The notes below the pieces were generated by a model. It was not told the origin of the DNA. It made no database searches and saw nothing but the letters and a program-made list of their open reading frames with translations. A stretch of 64,000 bases of DNA from Epithemia pelagica (taxonomy: Eukaryota; Bacillariophyta; Bacillariophyceae; Surirellales; Surirellaceae), in the NCBI GenBank assembly GCA_946965045.2, contig OX337236.1, positions 3,038,001 through 3,102,000 on the forward strand. Direction: 5' to 3'. Made by a program: the position numbers and the translations under genes. This document shows positions 21,978 through 32,458 of this stretch, piece after piece (positions within the stretch are counted from its first letter, which is position 1; the number at the start of each line of letters is the position of its first letter).

Positions 21978-22895
21978 TTAGTAGTCCTTCTTCATCTTGT
22001 CCACGCAAGTGACTTTGAGTGAGGCATGGAAACCTCCGTTATCACAACCAGTTCTGACAGTCAAATCCTGTTCTGCTCCAATTGGTATCGTATATCCAGT
22101 GCCAACAGCGGCACCAAAAACAGTGGATCCAAGCACTTTAGTGATAATTTTGCATTCTCCGTGATTGGAGGAACAAGCGCAGTGCACGTCATGCTCTTCA
22201 ACCATAGCCTTTTGGGTGGCGCAAGGACAGGTGATTTGAAATTCAGCTCCGGGGAAGATAGCGTGCGTGGGGGCAGCGGGCATATCTGCGGCCATTGGGT
22301 CCGTGTCAGTCGTTGGCGGTCCAAAGGCCGTCGTGTCCATAAGCTCTTGTTCGAGAATCGTGACCTCTTGGAACGAGGCAAGATTGACGTGGAGGACATC
22401 GCATGGTTGTCCATACTTGGTAACGTTGCTTGTACCAGACACCAAGGCGTCTCCAAATCCAAAGCAGGACTTGTAAGAGCAAGGTGCTGGGCACTTGGAC
22501 ATGCCGTTGGCAAAGGGGCACACTTCTCCCTTGGGGAAATCGGCTTGCAAAATACGGGACACCAACGGGGGAGCTTGGTTTTCCATGGCCGAATCACCAC
22601 CCGAACCATCCATTACAGGAGATTGACCACTACCCGGTCCATTCATTACAGGAGATTGAGTTGGAGTAATTTCGCCATCAGGGTCCATGACCATCATTAC
22701 AGGCTTGGGGGCCTCGAGGTTCTTGTAAAAAAACTTGGGATCCTTAGGCTCGGGTGTTGGAGCCGCCGTTGGGCCGCTGTATTTGTAGTCGTCGTACTTG
22801 TCACTCGACTTGCTGTTGAGTTGACGAAGGTTGCTGGTTTCTTCGGCAAAAGAACCAGTCAAGAGAAGAGCGAGGACAGAGGCTTGAACGAACAT
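21978..22895 (-). CDS. Secreted Cys-rich protein, paralogue 3 of 3 (with insert)
   Basis: ATG 22895, 305 residues, the longest of the three. The signal peptide is MFVQASVLALLLTGSFA. A DYKY motif and a PTAAPTPEP linker follow, as in paralogue 2. An extra segment of about 45 residues holds a short duplication (QSPVMNGPGSG / QSPVMDGSGG) before the common core. That core has CSYKSCFGFGDALVSGT, CDVLHVNLAS, PGAEFQITCPCATQ, CACSSNHGEC and GC-x5-GFHASL-x2-TC, ending KKDY. It gains two extra Cys near CPAPC. Function unknown; likely extracellular. Confidence 0.75.
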   Translation of the reverse strand: MFVQASVLALLLTGSFAEETSNLRQLNSKSSDKYDDYKYSGPTAAPTPEPKDPKFFYKNLEAPKPVMMVMDPDGEITPTQSPVMNGPGSGQSPVMDGSGGDSAMENQAPPLVSRILQADFPKGEVCPFANGMSKCPAPCSYKSCFGFGDALVSGTSNVTKYGQPCDVLHVNLASFQEVTILEQELMDTTAFGPPTTDTDPMAADMPAAPTHAIFPGAEFQITCPCATQKAMVEEHDVHCACSSNHGECKIITKVLGSTVFGAAVGTGYTIPIGAEQDLTVRTGCDNGGFHASLKVTCVDKMKKDY

Positions 22896-23718
22896 GGTTT
22901 TGGAGTTGGTTTGCTGAGAAATGTGCTTTTGACAAATTGTGAGAGATGAGAGTGAGAGTGAAAAAGGTAGAGAGAAGAGTGATCGGCGATTGGCGATTGG
23001 CGATTGGGCGCGCCTGTCGCTCGGTCTCTTTTCGCAAGGCTTAAATAATGCTTCTCTTACAGCCTCTTCTGATTCTGAATCGTGTTTGGAGTTCTTTATG
23101 AGCTGGTACTAAATGCTTCTCGAAGGTTAAATAAAAATCTTACCCTCAGCTGGTCGCATAAAATACTTAAGGAGGTCCGTGAGAAATTTTTTTGACAGGA
23201 TTGGAGTTGCGCATGGCGAGTGGCGAGAATGGCGAGTGTGGTTCGTGACATGCGAGTTGGGAATGGAACTTTATGCGATGAGAGGCATCGCTACAAGATG
23301 CTCTCTCATGCGATCATAGTATTGTTTGTGCGTCACGTAGATGTTTTTGTTCCCTGTCACGTCCAACGGAAGCAACAGAAGGAACATACCATCTGTCTGC
23401 CGTCGACGACGACTCTCCAGGACACGGAGGACTTGTACAAATAATCGCTTGCGCCGTGCCTTGGCTATCGAAATGGAGAGGATCGTCTCGCCGTTTCTTG
23501 TTTCACCATCACAAGACAGTAAGCAAGCATGAAATGAATTACACTGCCCAAGGCGCTCTGTCCAGAGCCGTTTGGCTCTACCGACCGACCGTCCGCTCTA
23601 CATGCAGGATGGCTTCATCCAAACACGAATGCTTGTCAACCTTTGGGCTCTCTGTACCAAGAAGTAACAAGACTGCTACAGCGTTTTGAATATTACATAT
23701 CACTTAAGGTTTTAACTC
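22896..23718. other. Intergenic between the secreted family and the NLR-like gene
   Basis: No supported gene. The left 150 bp are the presumed promoter of paralogue 3, and three GGCGATTGGCGATTG-like repeats lie near 22983-23005. The right part is 3' flank of the NLR-like gene. Short plus-strand frames lack domains. Confidence 0.6.
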
Positions 23719-26700
23719 CTACAGTCTTTGACCTCGGACCGAGTGTCGTTTACCAAACGAGGTAGACGTCGACCCGCCAGATCCTTTGCTACTACTTGCA
23801 GACTTTTTCATACGACCAAACACTCCTTTTTTCTTTTGTTGAAGATGTTCATCTTCGACAAAGTCGTCATCGTCGTCGAGACTATTGGATGAAAATGATT
23901 TGCGGTGATGAGGGGGTTGCTGGTGCAAGGACCGAGACGACGAAGTCGCAGCTTCCGTGCCACCAAGCCCTGCCCCTTGTAACTGTCGTTCCATGGCTTG
24001 AGCAACTTCGGGGTTCGATTTGTCCAACCCCAGTTCTTTGAATGTACTATAGGCAGTAGTCCAACTCGATTTTGCTGCAGACTCATTGCCTTGTAGCTTG
24101 TGAATGTTTCCCATAGTGAACAAGGCATTGACATAGTCACCATCTGGTTCTGTTTCGTTCGCCTCTCTGATACTCATGAACTCACTCAATAGCTTCAAGG
24201 CACGATCCATCCGCTTTGCCTTGAACTCGACAGTTCCCATGAATTGCAACACTGAGGCAACCGATTCATCGCTACCCCCATGCAAACGAGACCGAACGGC
24301 CAAGGCCTGTTGATAGGACTCCATGGCCTTTGGAAGCTTGTCGCGATCACTGTATACGTGACCTATCGCAAGATAAACATCTCCTACGCCGTCATCATCT
24401 AGACCGCCACCCAGTGCTTGTTTCCGTATCTTCAAACATTCTTCGTATCGGTCCTTGGCCTTGTCGTAATCCTGTTTCTCGCGATAGAGATTGCCCATGT
24501 TCTCGAGAGTCGCAGATATCTTTCTCTTGTCGCCATGAAGCTTACGAATGCGAAGAGCTTCTGTGAGAATTTGCAGTGCACTGTCCGTTTCTTGTCGCTT
24601 GATTTGAATCGAGCCCATTGCGTTCAAGCAATCCCCACATTCCGCGGCATCTTCTCCTAGTTTAAACTTTCGAATGCTGTAGGATTCATCCAAGCATTCT
24701 AGCGCCTTGTCCAGAGCGCCTTGATGCACAAGTGTGAATCCCATGCTGAAAAACGTCTCGGCAACGGCAACATCTTCTGCACCGAGCTTGTCGTGTCGAA
24801 TCTTGAGTGCTTCCCGATAATACTTGGAGGCTTCCTCGTAATCACCCAATCCATCAAACATGTTTCCTAATTCTTGCATCACTTTAGCCACAGCCACATG
24901 ATTCGGTCCGTGGATGTCTTTCCGAATGCGCAAGGCTTCCATCAACGCCATTTCTGCCTTTTTGGCCTTACCAATGTCGCGCGCCACACAACCAATCTTT
25001 TCGTGTGTTGCGGCGACGGGTACACTTTCTGGTAGTCGAAGTTGTCGGATCTTGAGGGACTCTTCAAGACATTTAAGTGCCTTATCAAGTCGTTTCCTTG
25101 ACTGGTGGAGTGCAGCAGTGTCAAACAGAGTCGTGGCTACATCTAAATGAACGTATCCGAATACTTTGCGACGAGCATGCAAGCTCTCCTCCAGTAATTT
25201 GATAGCCTTTTTGGCTTCTCCCTTTTCCAGATAGACAAGGGCGATTGAATGGAGCAATGACGCCACCTTTTCCTTGCGATGTGGTACTTTGGTGACAAGT
25301 ATAGACAATGCCTTTTCATAGCATTCAATAGCCTGTTGATGGTGATCTTTGTCCTCATCATCCCGCCCTTTCTCCTTGCTCTTCTTTTTATCTTTCTTCT
25401 TTTGTGGTTGGTGTGGGTTTTGTCGAGCATCCAGACTGTGTAGAATTCCTTTTGTTGTCCACACATCCGCATCTTTTTCATGCCCGCCATGAGGATCCAG
25501 CTCACGTAGTCGGATTGATTCCTTGTATTGGACAATCGCGTTTTCCACAGTTCTGCTGTCATCGGCCAAGCAATGGCCAATTCGTTCATAGATGGTGGCA
25601 AGCTCCGCACTATCTTTTCCTAAATCGGCCATCTTCGACCGCAGTGCACCTTCAAAGCTCGTCAACGCTTTGTCCTCAAGTTCTCCTTTACAATAGTGAA
25701 TCCGTCCCATGTTTTCGAGAACATCACCGATATCAATGCGATGGTGACTTGGCTCAACGTGCATGACATCCAGAGCCCAATTATAACTTTCCATTGCCTC
25801 CCCATAGTCGCTCATTGCCCAAAATATGTCACCGATTTTCTGAATTGTTTGTGCGTAGAGAATGTGCTCTTCTCCATGAATGGCACCACGGATACGCAAA
25901 CATTGCTTCAATGCGGTGAGAGCCTGTTCAAACCCATCCACTCGTTGGGAGTACACAACGCCAACATTGAATAGCACACCAGCTACAACTTCCACCATTC
26001 CCAAAGACGAAACGAACAATTCTTGACTGCGTTCCCAGTGCTGAATGGCGGCCTCCCAGCACCGCTTCTGTGCCAATGAAAATCCAATCTCAAACTCGCA
26101 TCGAGCTACTTCCACTGCCTCAGGCGATCCTTCTTCCTTGATGTACTCTTCTTCGTCCATGGCCAAGTGGTCACCTAGTACCCGGAAAGCTTGTTTCAAG
26201 ACACTTCGTGGCTCGTGCTGTTTTTTCTTACCACTACCACTCGTCAGATGCTTCTGTTTTTGTAAGGCATCATAGAGAATTTCACAGTCATGAATGTGTC
26301 GCCGAGCACCGTTTTCTCGTCCCAGAGCAAACAATCGTCCACGGACAAATTTTTCGTTCGACAGCAGCTTAACGGCGTCAGAATACATACCACCGCGAAT
26401 CATATGCGCTGGCATCATTTCCAATGCGTAATCCAAGCCTGCATCGGGCGCTTCAGTGTCCCAGGCAATTTTTCTGACCAAGAACGTATCACAGTATGTG
26501 CGATTCCAACGTCGTTCGGCTCGCACCGTGAAGTCTTTAAGGGAAATATCCTCTTCCAGCAAGTATTCGGCATATTCTTGTTGAACCACGTGTGTTACTT
26601 GTAGATACTTCTCCGTAACTGCCTCTCCTTCTTCACCATCTTCGTCGATTCCTGGTTGGGAAACCGTCTCAATTTGCATTAGAACACCCAAAGAAGTCAA

Positions 26701-29700
26701 AGCTTCAGGAATCAAGGCTGCAGCCTCTTTTTTGTCATCATGAAGCAGGCTTCCTTCTTCGCGAAGGCTCCGTTCTTCCAGACGGAGCAGCCCTTCGAAG
26801 AGAGTTTCAGCTGTCATCAACGGGACAATTGGGCTAGCGTCGGCAAGAGCAAAGTCAGATATGAACTCCCTGTCGCAGAAGACTCGGACAAAGGCAGCAA
26901 AACAGAACTTGATAATTGTCGTTGGTTCTCCATTGATGGCCGGTGAAAGACTCATATTCAGAATCTCGTACATCATATCATCGCCTTCGTCACTAAGAGT
27001 AGATGTTCCGCTGCGCAATATCTTTTCCATGGAGGTAAGCACGTCATCTTCGGGATTGGCATCTTCGTCCTCGGATTCTCCGTTGTTTCCCGCAGCGGTG
27101 GCATGCTTTAGGTTCAGCCATCGTCCTACACTCTTAACAGCAAGGGGGTGATTCGCACATTCCCGGACGACCGCCTGGGTCTTGGAGGGTGATTCCGTCA
27201 GAATCCCACACAAATTTTCTCCAGATTCTTGAATAAGCAATTGAACCGCTTCTTGCTCTTCCAAGACCTCAACCTCGACAGTGTCATTGGAAGGAAGCAA
27301 ATCTCGACGACGTGTGGTCAAGAGAACAAAGCAACCACCCTCTAGAGGTCCACCATTGTCATCTTCAGCTGGGCCACCAAAATCGAACCAATCCAAATCG
27401 GCATCCAACCAGACATCATCTAGAACCAACAAGACATTGAATTCTTGCAAGAAATCAGCCATACTCTCTCTGACAAACATCATGAATCCTTCTTCTCTTC
27501 GACGACTTCGTGACCCGGGTTCACCGGGCGTCGGTAACATTTCTGGGAAGAGGGGTTCATTGTCAATATCGGGTAAATCCAACTGTGCAAGAACGTCCTT
27601 GAGGATCTGAACGTATCGAGTATAGTTCAGTTCTCGATTTCCGATATAGATCCAGGCAATGCCATCGGAAAACTGTCTTCGGACATCCGGATGAGTCGCC
27701 ACCATGGCTGCCAAGGTAGATTTACCCACACCGGCAACACCGAGATTGGCTTCCCCATCGGGTTCTTGTTTTTCAGAGCTTCGTTCGGGAATGGATGAAA
27801 TTGCAATCATGTTCGATGCCACTACCACTGGTTTCTTGTTGTTTTTGAGACTATCTCGACTGAGGGTCGGATCCGTAATTTTGTCCCCCGGCAAGAGACG
27901 TCTCAGGATACAAGACAATGTGTGTCGTCGCGGAATCGGCGGTCCTCCGTGAATCTTTTCCAGTACCTGTTGGGCTCCTTCGGGTGCGGCGGCCAGTCCT
28001 TCTTGATTTTGCGCTGCAGCGACAAAGGCTGCAGCTGCTGCCGCATCGGCCCGCGGGCGGAAATGACCCTCGGCCAACATGGATTCATCAATGCTACAAA
28101 TATCCATGAGTGTTTCCACGTTGGTGCACCACTGATCACAACTCAAAATGACTTGATAGGCAATTTGTCGAAAGACGGTGAGATCTTGTGTCTGTTTGGA
28201 CAAACTCTTGTACTCTTTCAAATGCCCCGTGGCAGTCCAGGCTTCGTGCAAAAGATTGGATAATTTGTATTTGGGAGTATCAACGTCGTTGAAGATAGAG
28301 GTGACTTCCACAGTGTCACGTGCAAGCAACTCCAACAAGGTCGTCCAAGAGGTACAGGCGCGGGGTGTCCATTCTTGTCGCTCTCCCACTCGTTGACCGA
28401 TTTCCGACAAGAGTTCCAACATGAGAGTCATACCATAGAACAAATCACCCATTTCTTCATCCACCGTGTTGGAGGCGGAAGTGAGGTAGTGTTTCAGAAC
28501 GGGCTCGAGTTGGACAAAGGTTTGATCGATTATGGGTGCAAAGTCCAAGAGGGAATTGAGGGCGGCACTAGCAGCCTTGTCCTTGGCGTTGGCAAACGTG
28601 GACACTAATTCCACTTCATCGGATAGTTGCAACAAAATTCCAATAAAGGTCTCAAATCCATTCATGAGGTTTTGACAATCGTCCTCTTGTTCTTCTTCAC
28701 TGTTGTTCTTTTTGCTCTTTTTCTTTTTCTTTTTGGTCTGCGCCGCATCCTCAATTTCCTGCAAAGTATCATTGACATGGGCCACCAGACCCAGTAAGGC
28801 TTCGCTCTTGACCACTTGATGTCGTCGACTCTTTTTCTTTTTGCCAGCCGCCTTCTTTTTGGAACTGTTCTTGTTGTTTCCCTCGTCACCCAGCGGCTCT
28901 CCTTCTTCGTCTTCGACCAAGGGTGGATCGTCGGCCATGGACGACGAAGCACTCGAGTGAACAGAAGACGACTTTTTCTTGCGCCCCGCACTATTTGTAT
29001 TGATAGTCCCCGAGCTACTCTTGCGGTCTCTTCGTTTCGTCGTCGCTCCTGACTTTTTGCCCTTGCTTCGTTTGGTTTTGGATCCTTCCACGGCAGCGTC
29101 ATCCACAGGTTGCTGGTCCTCCATATCCTCCTCTCCTCCCTCCGTCACTAGCTGTGAATCACTCATGACTTGATTGGCATCGTCCAGATCCATGGCATTC
29201 TCCGTGTCCTCTCCATGAGAAGAAGAAGAAGTCGATGACTTTTTCTTTTTGTGCGTCGTCTTGGCATGATTGCTGGTGTCCTCTTCCACGTCCATCATTC
29301 CATCCTTATCTTTGCTCTTGCTGCGTTTGGAGGCACTCTTGGCCAATTTTCGAATTTGATCACGAGGGCTGCCATGTCCTCCGGACCGTTTTGATTTGGG
29401 ACTCCGGGGATTGTGATGATGGTGATGGTGGTGCTTTTTGGGACTCTGAGGCGCCTCCTCGCCTCTATCCTCATGTTTCTTGCTGGTCGCTCGTTGATGA
29501 TTGCTATCTTGATGGTTGGCTGTTGCCGCTGCGGCAGCCGCAAATCCCTTGCCCTTATTGTGATGATGCTTCTTGTTGTGTTTCTTCTTCTTCGTCTTGG
29601 CAGTGTCATTGTTATTGGTATCTTCAGCCTCCTCCAAGGCATCTTCCATTGGATGATCGTCGTCGCCATCAACGTCCTCCTTCTCTGCCATTTCTTCCTC

Positions 29701-31236
29701 GTCGGCGAATGCTACAGGTTGCTCATCTTCTCCGTGATTTTCCTCATGCTCGTTTTCATCATGGATCAAATGCTCGTCCTCCGAATCCTGTTTCTTGGAT
29801 TTGCGGTGATGATGTTTGTGGTGATGATGATGCTTGTGATGATGATGTTTGTGATGATGCTTGCTGTTGCTATGATCCTCATTGTCTAGTGGAGTCGGTT
29901 CTTCGGGGTCCTGCACTACCAGGTCGTCGTCGTCGTCGTCATGCGCCGAAAAGCTATCCATTTTGGATTTCTGGGGGGCATCCATCATGGTAGTGCCATC
30001 CGTGGTGGCCGGAGTATTGTTTCGACTGGTATTGGTAGTAGTTTGGTGATCATGATCGTCGTCCGATAAGGAATCCAACTCATCCTCTCCTTCCGTGTGT
30101 TGTTGGGGGTCCTGCGCATCTTGTTCGTCTTGGTGGTCTAAAAACAAGTCTCCATCATTGACACTACTCCCATCAATGGTGGAATCTTCTTCCATGGGTA
30201 TCATTTTGTCCGGATCATCATCATAATCCTCTTCGTCATCGTCGTCAATCATGACATTGTCGGGAGACGACGACCCAACACCAAAGGGTGATGAGGAGGA
30301 CACGGCATCCACTGTTTCGGAGACCAGCATGACGGGCTCTTCTTCGTCGTCGTCATTATCGTCATCGTCATCCAAATTAAAGGTATAGGGTTGTTCTTCT
30401 TCTTCTTTTTCTTCTTCTTCTTCTTCTTGTGATTGCACAGCCTTTGGAGGCCTCTTTTTATGGGTCTTTTTCGGGGAACAGGATGCGGCCGCAAACAAGT
30501 CTTCGTGACTCGACACCTCCATGAGGGAATCCTCTCCTCCTTCTCCTTGAGAATGGTGGTCGTCGTCATTAAAGGAATGGTGGTTGTTGGTGGTTCCAAA
30601 CAAGGTTTCAGCTTCGTCATTGTCTGTTTCATGAATCGTAGTGGCATCAAACCCCCCAAAGTCATTGGAATGGGGTGGTTCGTGGTGCGTGGATGTACTA
30701 AACCCAATCGTTTCATCCGCATCGTCATCGTCATCGTCCTCCACAGTGGCTGCCGCCGACGGAAACAAGGGGGATTCCGTGTGGTGGTTAGTGTTGTGGT
30801 TGGGAAGGGGATGATTGCTTTCCTTCCAGACTTCGTTATGACCCGAGGTATCCCAAGCCATCAGGTTGTTGTGGTTGTGGTGGTTGGAATTTTGGTCACT
30901 GTCGTCGGCTTCGGCAAAGGCCGGTACTTGGGACGATGATGATGGAGCCGCTGGAATATTCGCAGTATCGTCGTCCGTGACAAAAAAGGATTCGGCATCG
31001 TCCGTGGCCATGGAACGAGGAGATTCTTCTTGTGTTGGAGGTGCTGCCGCCGCCGTAGTACGGCGTTGGGAGGATTCCACGGATGAATCATCATCACTGC
31101 TACTACTGTCATGGACTACCACGGCTGGTTTAGCGACAGGAGGAGCCTTCCAAAAGTTGTCATCTTGATCTCCCATGGACGAATCCGCATCACTGCTATC
31201 ATCATCATCTTCTTCACTACTGGAATACCGACCCAT
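23719..31236 (-). CDS. Giant NB-ARC/TPR (NLR-like STAND) protein, single exon
   Basis: 2505 residues from ATG 31236 with no intron. Residues 1-870 are disordered: acidic Ser/Asp runs, His-rich blocks (about 470-500 and 610-620) and many basic Lys patches with nuclear-localisation character. A helical region of about 250 residues follows. The NB-ARC ATPase has Walker A GVAGVGKST near 1165, Walker B VLLVLDDVW near 1269, sensor LLTTRRRD and a GLPL-like CANHPLAVKSVG. After a winged-helix-like stretch come many TPR units of the 42-residue kinesin-light-chain type (for example ALTSFEGALRSK, AIKLLEESLHARRKVFG, ALKCLEESLKIRQLRLPES, EALRIRKDIHGPNHVAVA), about 1790-2380. The tail is basic and Ser-rich. 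STAND proteins of this plan are ligand-sensing switches, several in innate immunity or cell death. The trigger here is unknown. Confidence 0.88.
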   Translation of the reverse strand: MGRYSSSEEDDDDSSDADSSMGDQDDNFWKAPPVAKPAVVVHDSSSSDDDSSVESSQRRTTAAAAPPTQEESPRSMATDDAESFFVTDDDTANIPAAPSSSSQVPAFAEADDSDQNSNHHNHNNLMAWDTSGHNEVWKESNHPLPNHNTNHHTESPLFPSAAATVEDDDDDDADETIGFSTSTHHEPPHSNDFGGFDATTIHETDNDEAETLFGTTNNHHSFNDDDHHSQGEGGEDSLMEVSSHEDLFAAASCSPKKTHKKRPPKAVQSQEEEEEEKEEEEQPYTFNLDDDDDNDDDEEEPVMLVSETVDAVSSSSPFGVGSSSPDNVMIDDDDEEDYDDDPDKMIPMEEDSTIDGSSVNDGDLFLDHQDEQDAQDPQQHTEGEDELDSLSDDDHDHQTTTNTSRNNTPATTDGTTMMDAPQKSKMDSFSAHDDDDDDLVVQDPEEPTPLDNEDHSNSKHHHKHHHHKHHHHHKHHHRKSKKQDSEDEHLIHDENEHEENHGEDEQPVAFADEEEMAEKEDVDGDDDHPMEDALEEAEDTNNNDTAKTKKKKHNKKHHHNKGKGFAAAAAATANHQDSNHQRATSKKHEDRGEEAPQSPKKHHHHHHHNPRSPKSKRSGGHGSPRDQIRKLAKSASKRSKSKDKDGMMDVEEDTSNHAKTTHKKKKSSTSSSSHGEDTENAMDLDDANQVMSDSQLVTEGGEEDMEDQQPVDDAAVEGSKTKRSKGKKSGATTKRRDRKSSSGTINTNSAGRKKKSSSVHSSASSSMADDPPLVEDEEGEPLGDEGNNKNSSKKKAAGKKKKSRRHQVVKSEALLGLVAHVNDTLQEIEDAAQTKKKKKKSKKNNSEEEQEDDCQNLMNGFETFIGILLQLSDEVELVSTFANAKDKAASAALNSLLDFAPIIDQTFVQLEPVLKHYLTSASNTVDEEMGDLFYGMTLMLELLSEIGQRVGERQEWTPRACTSWTTLLELLARDTVEVTSIFNDVDTPKYKLSNLLHEAWTATGHLKEYKSLSKQTQDLTVFRQIAYQVILSCDQWCTNVETLMDICSIDESMLAEGHFRPRADAAAAAAFVAAAQNQEGLAAAPEGAQQVLEKIHGGPPIPRRHTLSCILRRLLPGDKITDPTLSRDSLKNNKKPVVVASNMIAISSIPERSSEKQEPDGEANLGVAGVGKSTLAAMVATHPDVRRQFSDGIAWIYIGNRELNYTRYVQILKDVLAQLDLPDIDNEPLFPEMLPTPGEPGSRSRRREEGFMMFVRESMADFLQEFNVLLVLDDVWLDADLDWFDFGGPAEDDNGGPLEGGCFVLLTTRRRDLLPSNDTVEVEVLEEQEAVQLLIQESGENLCGILTESPSKTQAVVRECANHPLAVKSVGRWLNLKHATAAGNNGESEDEDANPEDDVLTSMEKILRSGTSTLSDEGDDMMYEILNMSLSPAINGEPTTIIKFCFAAFVRVFCDREFISDFALADASPIVPLMTAETLFEGLLRLEERSLREEGSLLHDDKKEAAALIPEALTSLGVLMQIETVSQPGIDEDGEEGEAVTEKYLQVTHVVQQEYAEYLLEEDISLKDFTVRAERRWNRTYCDTFLVRKIAWDTEAPDAGLDYALEMMPAHMIRGGMYSDAVKLLSNEKFVRGRLFALGRENGARRHIHDCEILYDALQKQKHLTSGSGKKKQHEPRSVLKQAFRVLGDHLAMDEEEYIKEEGSPEAVEVARCEFEIGFSLAQKRCWEAAIQHWERSQELFVSSLGMVEVVAGVLFNVGVVYSQRVDGFEQALTALKQCLRIRGAIHGEEHILYAQTIQKIGDIFWAMSDYGEAMESYNWALDVMHVEPSHHRIDIGDVLENMGRIHYCKGELEDKALTSFEGALRSKMADLGKDSAELATIYERIGHCLADDSRTVENAIVQYKESIRLRELDPHGGHEKDADVWTTKGILHSLDARQNPHQPQKKKDKKKSKEKGRDDEDKDHHQQAIECYEKALSILVTKVPHRKEKVASLLHSIALVYLEKGEAKKAIKLLEESLHARRKVFGYVHLDVATTLFDTAALHQSRKRLDKALKCLEESLKIRQLRLPESVPVAATHEKIGCVARDIGKAKKAEMALMEALRIRKDIHGPNHVAVAKVMQELGNMFDGLGDYEEASKYYREALKIRHDKLGAEDVAVAETFFSMGFTLVHQGALDKALECLDESYSIRKFKLGEDAAECGDCLNAMGSIQIKRQETDSALQILTEALRIRKLHGDKRKISATLENMGNLYREKQDYDKAKDRYEECLKIRKQALGGGLDDDGVGDVYLAIGHVYSDRDKLPKAMESYQQALAVRSRLHGGSDESVASVLQFMGTVEFKAKRMDRALKLLSEFMSIREANETEPDGDYVNALFTMGNIHKLQGNESAAKSSWTTAYSTFKELGLDKSNPEVAQAMERQLQGAGLGGTEAATSSSRSLHQQPPHHRKSFSSNSLDDDDDFVEDEHLQQKKKGVFGRMKKSASSSKGSGGSTSTSFGKRHSVRGQRL

Positions 31237-32458
31237 GATAATTATGATGCAACGTGTGGTTGCTGTTGTGGTGGTGGTGGTGGATTGAGGATGCTATTTA
31301 CACAGCGTCTAGAGGGGTTCTTTCAGATGTGTGGAATACTAGAGAGTTCGAGTCTTTTTCGAATGATTGTTGTGGTTGGTTTTTGGTGGTGGAAGGAATG
31401 TCAACAATAACCGGTACAATGGAGTGACTCTCTTTTCACAAATCCACAAACACTGACGGCACAGGAGCAATAATGAATTGGGAGAGTGAATGCCAGGAGA
31501 GAGAGAGAGACTACGAGACACGAGACAACGTGGATTGGTGTTGTTGGTTGTCTTGCTTTTGTTTCTCCCTTTTCTTGGTTGGTTGGTTGTTTGTTTCAAC
31601 ACAAAAAAAGGGGAAGTCTTTGAACTCTACAGTGTACAGTCGGTTCTTTTTGGCGTGTGGAGTGTGGCTTCCAAGTTCCAAGGGAAACTGAAATTTTGAG
31701 TGGATTTTTTCTTTTTTCTTTGGTGGGGTTGCGGGGATGAACCGCGTTGTGGTTATATTTTGTTCATTTCTGGTGTGGCAATTTCCGATTCGATCGGTCA
31801 TTTTCAGACCAAAGCATTGGGCCTGTGTGACGCGTGACTCTCTCCTTTTGTCTTTTGGACTTATGCAGATGCGAAAGTTTTACTTAGACCCAACCAGCCA
31901 CGAAACCTACCCAACACATTTCTACTACAGCGGTGGAATGTTTGGAACTTCTTGGGAAGTCTGCGCCGGAGGAAAAGGCTATCCCTTCTACACAATAACA
32001 GAGAAGCGACGATACAACGAGGCCTCTCTATTTCTAGGACTATACCTTTACTAGAGATTGTGCTCTTCTCGAGGGAAAATGATTCGATCAATCCACAAAG
32101 TCTCTACTAGAGCTAGTAGATAGTTAAGAGGAGAACACAACAAGAATCCACAGAGTTCGTCCATATGTGATGATTCTAATAGACCTCGGTATGTGCTTGT
32201 CTTTGGATTCGATCGCCTCTCTTTGACTATACCAAAGGAAAGGAGTCCTCAATGGCTTACTTTTCAGTCTCCCTCTCTCTCTATTGATACCAAGCCTTGT
32301 TGTCAGGGGTGAACGAGACCAAGAAAAGGGTCCGATCTAAAGAGAACACAGCAACAGACAAAAACAACAACCAACGACAGTCCAAGGACCCGTGTTTTCG
32401 AATTCGTTTCTCATGGATGGTGGTGGTGATGGAAATTGTGAGATGATCTCGAGGCTGT
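31237..32458. other. Intergenic, promoter side of the NLR-like gene
   Basis: About 1.2 kb with no supported gene. It contains GT- and GA-rich simple tracts (around 31265-31285 and 31500) and a TTGGTTGGTTGTTTG run near 31575. Frames on either strand are short and show no domain. Confidence 0.6.

Noticed and set aside
28662-29102. Lys/Arg-rich frame inside the NLR-like gene
   Set aside because: Shadow of the basic/acidic low-complexity N-terminal region in another frame.
31737-32054. 105-codon plus-strand frame with a hydrophobic start
   Set aside because: No recognisable domain, no conserved context, and it lies in a T-rich intergenic stretch where hydrophobic frames arise easily.
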